Shown here in pieces: positions 7,327 to 11,555 of a stretch of DNA of 11,555 bases. The stretch covers positions 1 to 11,555 of the forward strand of contig CAKRHU010000027.1 in NCBI GenBank assembly GCA_934339215.1. The letters run 5' to 3'. This stretch comes from an uncultured Lacticaseibacillus sp. (GTDB lineage: Bacteria; Bacillota; Bacilli; Lactobacillales; Lactobacillaceae). The notes beneath the pieces were generated by a model. The model searched no databases, was not told the DNA's origin, and saw nothing but the letters and a program-made list of their open reading frames with translations. Made by a program: the position numbers and the translations under genes. Numbering within the stretch: the first letter of the stretch is position 1; each line of letters begins with the position of its first letter.

Positions 7327-7355
7327 AGTGTATCAAAATGTCAAGACTAGGACAA
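7327..7355 (-). promoter_or_regulatory. Promoter of the cold-shock gene
   Basis: TTGTCC (7355-7350) and TACACT (7332-7327) with a 17-base spacer, and TGA just before the -10, making an extended -10. A TTGACA at 7344-7339 lies within the spacer but has no -10 at proper distance. The related 12-mers TGTCAAGACTAG (7339-7350) and CGACATGACTAG (7362-7373) on the plus strand flank and overlap the -35. Confidence 0.6.
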
Positions 7356-7426
7356 CTAAAATCGACATGACTAGAATTTTTCTTGCATTTACGCTACCAT
7401 AAAAGAAACGGTTTGGAGGCGGCGAC

Positions 7427-8059
7427 ATGAAAAAACTTTGGCTCCCATTGCTCGGCCTGATGGTGTTTTTAAGTGCTTGTGCCACAGGCTTTGATCAAAA
7501 GGCGCAACTGAAAAAAAACTCAGATACCATTGTCGTACAAGTCGCCAAACAAAATGCGGCAATCGCCACGATTCAAAATCAAATCGGGGCTTTTCCATCC
7601 ACTTTCGAAACGGCCTACGCAGCGCACCCCAACGCCGACTTCCAAAACGTTGGCAAAATTCACGCCTTGATTCAAAAACGCGAAGCCGCTTATAAGCAGT
7701 TGGAACGCGCGCAAAGCCAACTGGAATCAGCGTCTAATCAACTGGTGAAGATCAACTCCCAAGATAACGCGACCTTGCCAAAATCTGAATTAAAGAAAAC
7801 CATTGCGACGTTGAAACTTGCCAAACTCGACCATAAAACCTTTGATGCCTATTACAAAGAACTCACCGATGCGGAACAAGATTTCTTTGATACCGTCGCC
7901 GCAGACCCCAGCGACAAAGCTGGCATCGAAGACGCACTCGGTCAGCTCAATCAATATGACAGCTCCCTCGGCCAACAAGCCGACATTGTCGAAGCCAACT
8001 TACAATCCGTCACTGCTGACGCGCAAAGTTTGCACGCCGCAGCCTTGAAGATGAAATAA
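7427..8059 (+). CDS. YkyA-like cell-wall-binding lipoprotein
   Basis: A 210-residue secreted lipoprotein. Residues 1-18 are a signal peptide with lipobox LSAC, so Cys18 would be lipidated and the protein anchored on the outer face of the membrane. The mature part is Lys/Gln/Ala-rich and almost all helix, with coiled-coil stretches at about 27-53, 75-108 and 180-208. This matches the YkyA-type putative cell-wall-binding lipoproteins of Firmicutes. ATG at 7427 follows GGAGG at 7 bases. It is transcribed divergently from the cold-shock gene as a single unit ended by a strong terminator. No clear promoter stands out in 7360-7410. The lipoprotein call is secure; the family call is likely. Confidence 0.88.
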   Translation: MKKLWLPLLGLMVFLSACATGFDQKAQLKKNSDTIVVQVAKQNAAIATIQNQIGAFPSTFETAYAAHPNADFQNVGKIHALIQKREAAYKQLERAQSQLESASNQLVKINSQDNATLPKSELKKTIATLKLAKLDHKTFDAYYKELTDAEQDFFDTVAADPSDKAGIEDALGQLNQYDSSLGQQADIVEANLQSVTADAQSLHAAALKMK

Positions 8060-8105
8060 ATGCAAAGGCGCCACCGAAACTCACTTTCGGTGGCGCCTTT
8101 GCATT
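8059..8105. terminator. Bidirectional terminator with 21-bp stem
   Basis: TGCAAAGGCGCCACCGAAA (8061-8079) pairs perfectly with TTTCGGTGGCGCCTTTGCA (8085-8103) around a CTCAC loop, and two more A-T pairs reach into both stop codons. It separates the convergent lipoprotein and ECF genes, which end only 45 bases apart. The T tract is short, but the stem is very stable. Confidence 0.85.
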
Positions 8106-8707
8106 CAGCGTTTAAATCTGAGTAAGGCTTGCCCTAATATCGGGACTAGAATGCCTGCCAACAAGGCTTCCGCAATGGCATTGATGGCCAAAGCCCCGAT
8201 CAACAACCACCCGAGGTTACTGCCATCGGCGCCTTTGACGACGGCGTTGGCATTGTTGGCAAAAAATACCCAAGTCAACGCGATCACTAAACTGGTGTTG
8301 GTCAGCGCGCCGCACACCCCAGCGACACTCATTTTGATGGTGCCGACGACATCTTTTTGATGCTTTTTGGCGATGTGGTTGAACACCAAGCCTGCCACTA
8401 CCCCAACCATGATCCGCGGCAAAATCGCGATCAACGGGTTGCGAAACAACAAGATTGTGACCGGGTCAGTGGCGTCTGTGTAAGCTTTGATCAAGCTAAT
8501 ACACCCCCAAAATGCCCCAAGACCGGCGCCGCCGCGCACCCCGAGCAAAATGCCGGCTAAAATCACGGTGAGGTGAATCGTTGAAATCGCCGGCCAAAGT
8601 GGCGTGATGCGAATATAGCCGACCATCGGGATGTAGGCTTGCATGATGATCATTGCCGCTAAGATCCCAGTAATGGCAATGGTGTAAGCTGAACTTCTGC
8701 GCGTCAT
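8105..8707 (-). CDS. ECF transporter substrate-binding (S) component
   Basis: A 200-residue membrane protein with about six helices. It has the S-component pattern: an Arg-rich N terminus with a long first helix, WPAISTIHLTVILAGILLG.RGGAGLG in the middle, RNPLIAILPRIMVGVVAGLVF at 89-109, and GALTNTSLVIAL at 133-144, a motif shared by vitamin and pantothenate-type S units. S components capture a vitamin or similar solute and work with shared EcfT/EcfA1/EcfA2 subunits encoded elsewhere. The substrate cannot be fixed; a pantothenate (PanT-like) or related vitamin is possible. ATG at 8707 follows AGGAGG at 7 bases; the longer reading starts inside that site. A hairpin sits just before the ribosome site. 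Confidence 0.87.
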   Translation of the reverse strand: MTRRSSAYTIAITGILAAMIIMQAYIPMVGYIRITPLWPAISTIHLTVILAGILLGVRGGAGLGAFWGCISLIKAYTDATDPVTILLFRNPLIAILPRIMVGVVAGLVFNHIAKKHQKDVVGTIKMSVAGVCGALTNTSLVIALTWVFFANNANAVVKGADGSNLGWLLIGALAINAIAEALLAGILVPILGQALLRFKR

Positions 8708-8726
8708 GAGTTGTCCTCCTGAAAAC

Positions 8727-8749
8727 AAAACGGCTGCAAGCAGTCGTTT
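8727..8749 (-). terminator. Hairpin with T tract before the ECF gene
   Basis: On the minus strand AAACG-A-CTGC and GCAG-C-CGTTT form an imperfect hairpin followed by TTTTGTTTT, ending 1-2 bases before the AGGAGG of the ECF gene. It probably terminates the damaged AP2 gene upstream, but could equally be an attenuator for the ECF gene. No promoter for the ECF gene is recognised after it. Confidence 0.5.
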
Positions 8750-8752
8750 GAA

Positions 8753-9245
8753 TTAGTCATTTGATTTTTTTGTGCGTTGTAAAATTGGCGCTAAGTACTG
8801 CTGCTCGGCAGTTTTGCGAGCCGCGACAGCATCTTTAAAGTCAACGAACTGTTTATTCAACACCAATTTGCCTTTGAGAAATAACCGCGCATTCCACTTG
8901 GACGTTTGCCGATCAAAAGGAAACCCCGATCACGCCTGAACGATTGGTGGTGCGCAGTTTCGTCGCCGCGGACACGTTGACGCCTTCAGTACGAGAGAAT
9001 TGCCCCCGTTGGCCCATTTGTGCGCGCGTTTTGGGATTTGCCATGATCGCTTTTTTCATGTATTCACGCCGGTAACACCCACAACTAGTGGTCATCCCTT
9101 TGCGCAAGCGATAGCCGTCAACGACACATTCATTGCCACAATCACAAACACAATTCCAGCGGGCATTGCCATTGTTGGCGACACCGGCATAGCTGACGAC
9201 GCTCAAGCGCCCGAATTTCTGGCCGACTAGATTCAATCGTTTCAT
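8753..9245 (-). pseudogene. AP2-domain, homing-endonuclease-like gene with a frameshift
   Basis: From ATG at 9245 (GGGAGG 8 bases upstream) the first frame codes 110 residues and stops at TGA 8915-8913. The N terminus has NLVGQKFGRLSVVSYAG and a Cys cluster, WNCVCDCGNECVVDGY and TSCGC (Cys32, 34, 36, 40, 55, 57), typical of phage-type AP2/HNH proteins. The first frame ends in NRSGVIGVSF, the start of an AP2 DNA-binding domain. Skipping one T at TTTTGA continues the domain as DRQTSKWNARLFLKGKLVLN and runs to TAA at 8755-8753, 163 residues in all. The break thus splits the AP2 fold. It may be a one-base insertion in a T run, a sequencing error, or +1 recoding. Such proteins are usually selfish, mobile DNA-binding genes; the target is unknown. 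Confidence 0.82.
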
Positions 9246-9262
9246 GAATGCATCCTCCCAAT

Positions 9263-9280
9263 TAGATTTTTCAAAATCTA
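9263..9280. repeat. 18-bp dyad upstream of the AP2-domain gene
   Basis: TAGATTTT and AAAATCTA around a 2-base centre, between a promoter-like TTGACA (9308-9303) with CAAAAT (9285-9280) and the ribosome site of the AP2 gene. It is suitably placed for an operator; no known site is recognised. Confidence 0.35.
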
Positions 9281-9408
9281 TTTTGCGTAAATTTCCATAG
9301 TTTGTCAACTTTGGCGCCGTGTCCTGACTCCAGGCTCTGCCGAATCCGATCAGTTTCTTCTATTAAATAAGCGCTGTCATCTTCGTTTGTATTATACCCC
9401 GCTGACAA
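9271..9408 (-). other. Possible small ORF or gene remnant upstream of the AP2 gene
   Basis: A minus-strand frame open from TTG at 9408 to TGA at 9273-9271 gives 45 residues including DSAYLIEETDRIRQSLESG and a basic, aromatic end (KLWKFTQNRF). It looks protein-like but has no ribosome site, and a perfect TATAAT (9396-9391) lies inside its start, so it could be the tail of a decayed gene. I do not recognise a family with confidence. Confidence 0.3.
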
Positions 9409-9420
9409 GACGCAACACAA
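9391..9420 (-). promoter_or_regulatory. Promoter upstream of the AP2-domain gene
   Basis: TTGTGT (9420-9415), an 18-base spacer, and a perfect TATAAT (9396-9391) on the minus strand, directly after the terminator of the preceding gene. It would make a leader of about 140 nt before the AP2 gene's ATG, covering the small open frame and the 18-bp dyad. Confidence 0.5.
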
Positions 9421-9422
9421 CT

Positions 9423-9448
9423 AAAAAGGTCATCGCGGCGATGACCTT
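9423..9448 (-). terminator. Terminator of the frameshifted small gene
   Basis: AAGGTCATCGC (9426-9436) and GCGATGACCTT (9438-9448) form a perfect 11-bp inverted repeat. On the minus strand it is followed by five T. Its first base pairs overlap the restored stop codon (TAA at 9449-9447) of the gene at 9808, supporting that stop as the original gene end. Confidence 0.82.
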
Positions 9449-9808
9449 AACGAGATATTTTAACTTTAATCCGTTTGGTGAGCTCTGCGTTCACCTTGCG
9501 AATTAAATCAAGTGGTGGCGTGATCCCGCCGTTGCGACTGCTGGCCCAATCAATCGACCCAAAATCCTTTGATCCGGAAAGCGCTTGAGGTCCGCACCAT
9601 TCAAGCCCAGTTTGTCAGCGCGCTGCCACACGACTTTGAGCTCGGGCTTAACAGTATGATGCGCATAAATTTCATAAATCGGCAAAGTGATCAACTTGAC
9701 GACTGCGATGACACCACCAACGATTGGAATGTCAACAGCGCCAAACTGTAGACCAAGATCAGCCAATTCGCTGAGTTTGAACCTCGTCGCATCATGACTT
9801 GTAGCCAT
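9447..9808 (-). pseudogene. Small unknown gene with a one-base frameshift
   Basis: From ATG at 9808 the frame codes MATSHDATRFKLSELADLGL, then a hydrophobic stretch (IPIVGGVIAVVKLITLPIY, about 27-45), and stays open to a stop at 9503 (101 residues). The last 20 of these look out of frame. Adding one A to the CAAAGG run near 9572 restores a coding-like tail, KDFGSIDWASSRNGG then ITPPLDLIRKVNAELTKRIK, ending at TAA 9449-9447 inside the terminator. That gives 120 residues, and the 362-base length is one short of a whole number of codons. I do not recognise the family; one membrane-associated helix is possible. The ribosome site is weak (GGGGG at 7 bases). Confidence 0.65.
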
Positions 9809-9829
9809 TGAGATACCCCCGCCTTAATG

Positions 9830-9858
9830 TTGCCAGCCGTTACCGACAGCGCTATTAT
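9830..9858 (+). promoter_or_regulatory. Promoter of the DUF1835-type gene
   Basis: TTGCCA (9830-9835), a 17-base spacer and TATTAT (9853-9858), about 50 bases before the ATG at 9908. A weaker minus-strand pair, TTGATA (9881-9876) and TAATAG (9857-9852) 18 bases apart, overlaps it and could drive the leftward gene. Confidence 0.6.
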
Positions 9859-9907
9859 TAACTCAAATATACCCCTATCAAAGCAATTTACAATCAAGGA
9901 GATTGCC

Positions 9908-10639
9908 ATGTTAGACCTGACTTTTGATCCCAGTTTTGCCCGGACTTTGGCCAATCACGATGATTTCGACGTCTTGGCGTTACCGCCTGATTTGCAATTT
10001 GGTGATTTAGCCCGCCTCAATGCCGTCAATTCAGATTTCTACCAATTTAAGGCCAGCCAGTTAGGTTTAGGGCGGCGAGGCCATGATTTAGACGCGCAAA
10101 AGCTGCAACGCGCTGACCAAGATGCCCTCTCACAGTTAACAGCGGCCATTCACGCCAACAGTGCGTTGCGCCTTTGGTGGACTGATGTACCCAATGATGT
10201 GATCGGTTTGTGGTGGTTGGCTGCTTTATGTGCCAAACAAAAGCTGGCAATTCAACAAGTGCATGTGCCGACGGTTTTCCCACATCCGACCCAGTCAGCG
10301 CTGTACAAAATTACGAAATTAGGTGAGCTAGACCCGGACTGGCTCGATGCCTTGGTCCAAACCGCGACCACCTTAACCGTGCGTGATTTAACGGCGTTCA
10401 GTTATGGTTGGCAAAATTTGCACTCAGCAACAAACGAGGTCCGCATCTTATTAAACGGCGAGCTGCTGAATGTGCCGGAAACTTATTTTGATCCGTTGAT
10501 TTTAGCTCAAGTCCAAACACTGCCAAAAACTTTTTCCGAACAAGTCAAAGCCATTGGCCTCTTGCTTGGCGAATATCAAATCGGCCTTCCTGATTGGTGG
10601 TGGCATTATCGTTTGCAACAACTGTTCGATAGAAAGTGA
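9908..10639 (+). CDS. DUF1835/DUF3658-type protein
   Basis: A 243-residue soluble protein. The N-terminal half resembles DUF1835: LALPPDLQFGDLARLN (23-38), then ALRLWWTDVPNDVIGLWWLAALC (87-109), the W...D..ML-like segment followed by a beta-strand IQQVHV. The C-terminal part resembles DUF3658, with EVRILLNGELLNVPETYFDPLIL (177-199) and a final helix rich in Trp (DWWWHYRLQQLFDRK). The biochemical role of the family is not established. ATG at 9908 follows AAGGAG at 6 bases. The three-helix membrane protein frame starts 6-12 bases after its stop, so the two were probably one operon. Confidence 0.8.
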   Translation: MLDLTFDPSFARTLANHDDFDVLALPPDLQFGDLARLNAVNSDFYQFKASQLGLGRRGHDLDAQKLQRADQDALSQLTAAIHANSALRLWWTDVPNDVIGLWWLAALCAKQKLAIQQVHVPTVFPHPTQSALYKITKLGELDPDWLDALVQTATTLTVRDLTAFSYGWQNLHSATNEVRILLNGELLNVPETYFDPLILAQVQTLPKTFSEQVKAIGLLLGEYQIGLPDWWWHYRLQQLFDRK

Positions 10640-10648
10640 GGCTAGGAA

Positions 10649-10951
10649 TTACGTTTATTTACCTGGATCACCCGCGGCGTTCAAGCCTTTGCTTTGGCTT
10701 TTTCCGGGTATTTGCTGATTTTGCCCGAGGCAGCAATTCACACCGGATTTTTTTCGCGACGGCCTGGCAATTTGGTGTTCGGGGGTAAAGCGCTGATCAT
10801 CTTGTTCATTATTTTACTGGGATGGATGCAGTGGCGGCTGGTGGTCGTCCAACAACACCGCGAAAAGTCACTGCGCAACGAGTGGCAAACACTCGGGTTC
10901 GTTGGTGTCCTGGTCCTCATCTTCTTGACACTGCAATTACTACCAGCTTAA
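10649..10951 (+). pseudogene. Three-helix membrane protein lacking a start codon
   Basis: After an in-frame TAG at 10643-10645 the frame codes RLFTWITRGVQAFALAFSGY and continues to TAA at 10951. It has three hydrophobic helices (around FALAFSGYLLILPEA, KALIILFIILLGW and LGFVGVLVLIFLTLQL) with a basic loop between the second and third. The codon where a start is expected, about 8 bases after GAGG, is TTA (10649-10651). The next possible start, TTG at 10694, has no ribosome site and would cut into the first helix (85 residues). The gene may therefore be poorly translated or silenced by a TTG/ATG-to-TTA change. The family is not recognised; the conserved-looking coding frame is well supported. 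Confidence 0.6.
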
Positions 10952-10963
10952 TCTGCGATACAC

Positions 10964-11014
10964 ACAGTCGGGTGCCCTGGTGACCTTCACCATTGCCACC
11001 CGACTGTTAATTTT
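10964..11014 (+). terminator. Terminator after the membrane protein gene
   Basis: ACAGTCGGGTG (10964-10974) and CACCCGACTGT (10997-11007) form a perfect 11-bp stem with an inner GGTGA/TCACC pairing, followed by TAATTTTT on the plus strand. The T tract on the other side is poor. It also touches the original TAA of the convergent permease gene (11009-11007). Confidence 0.75.
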
Positions 11015-11555
11015 TGCCTGACAACCACGATCCAGCCAACGTCAGCGCCGCGCCGATCCTCAATGGCACCGTCAGCGGTTCATGCTACACAATCACGGAG
11101 AATATCAACGTAATCACTGGGACCAAGTAAATGTAAACACTGCTGGCCACAGTACCTAAGCGCTTGACCGCAAGATTCCAAGTCACAAAACACAACGCAC
11201 AAGCGCCAATGCTTAGAAATAGGAAATTGCCCCAATTTTGTGGTTGTTGCAAGGTCGCAAAGCTCAAGTGAAATCCAAGGCCATAAGCGATCGGCAGCAT
11301 AAAAATCAATCCGTAGAAAAACACATGGCGCGTTGATTGGATCACATTGAGATTTAACTCACCGATTTTGGTCGTCAACACAGAGTAAATAGCCCATGCG
11401 AAACAAGCGAGAAGGGCCATGCCATCCCCAGCCAAACTCCCTTGACCAGCGGCACTACCAGGATCTGAAATCAAAATTACGCCACTGATAGCCACCACAA
11501 AGCCGATATAAAACCAAATCGTTGGCCGCTTGGCGTTTAGAAACCATGTCGACAA
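11007..11555 (-). pseudogene. DMT/EamA family permease, cut at the edge and with a premature TAG
   Basis: The frame enters from the right edge and codes 156 residues of a 10-helix drug/metabolite transporter: the end of the first EamA half (FYIGFVVAISGVILISDPGS) and the second half (GMALLACFAWAIYSVLTTKI; FLFLSIGACALCFVTWNLAVKRLGTV; SSVYIYLVPVITLIFSVIV). TAG at 11087-11085 stops it, but the same frame continues as HEPLTVPLRIGAALTLAGSW and on to TAA at 11009-11007, the normal family ending (LHEPLT... helix 10). A Leu TTG to TAG change explains it. The truncated protein would lack the last helix. The family is certain for EamA; substrate unknown. Confidence 0.85.

Noticed and set aside
9691..9954. 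Minus-strand frame of 87 codons overlapping the divergent promoters
   Set aside because: It crosses the promoter and start of the DUF1835-type gene and is out of frame with the better-supported gene at 9808.
10636..10795. Plus-strand frame starting at GTG 10636
   Set aside because: Its product is an Arg/Phe-rich shadow of the membrane protein frame, which has coherent helices in another frame.

Overview
The window reads as chromosome of a low-to-moderate GC Gram-positive of the Lactobacillaceae, plausibly a Lacticaseibacillus-like species. This is judged from protein sequences, strong GGAGG-type ribosome binding sites, short intergenic gaps and gene content; the genus is an inference. Genes lie on both strands and nothing points to a complete phage, plasmid or CRISPR locus.

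Left part (1-4036): a purine salvage/interconversion operon on the minus strand, in order xpt, pbuX, a purK-like gene and purB (cut by the window edge). xpt and pbuX overlap by 4 bases, and the other gaps are 21 and 42 bases. A sigma-A-type promoter gives a leader of only about 33 nt, with no purine riboswitch visible and only a weak PurR-box-like site upstream. The purK-like protein has lost the usual signature motifs of the family.

Middle (4009-8707): a translationally coupled pair (a membrane-anchored or lipoprotein GH73 glucosaminidase and an unknown protein) faces left. It is divergent from a Gfo/Idh/MocA oxidoreductase gene whose 3' end overlaps a convergent GNAT acetyltransferase gene. 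The first plus-strand terminator lies beyond GNAT, so the oxidoreductase transcript probably runs antisense across it. Next come a gene-free stretch with a large nested inverted repeat between two terminators, a cold-shock protein gene with a structured leader, a divergent YkyA-like lipoprotein gene, a 21-bp-stem terminator shared with a convergent ECF-transporter S component, and that S-component gene.

Right part (8727-11555): an accessory stretch with several damaged genes. An AP2-domain gene of homing-endonuclease type carries a +1-type frameshift at TTTTGA. A small unknown gene has a one-base loss in an A-run. A three-helix membrane protein follows the DUF1835-type gene but has TTA where its start codon should be. 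A DMT/EamA permease gene, cut by the right edge, has an in-frame TAG just before its last helix. Either this stretch is decaying, or some of these are sequencing errors (the two frameshifts fall in homopolymers), or the AP2 case is programmed recoding. Raw reads and relatives would decide.
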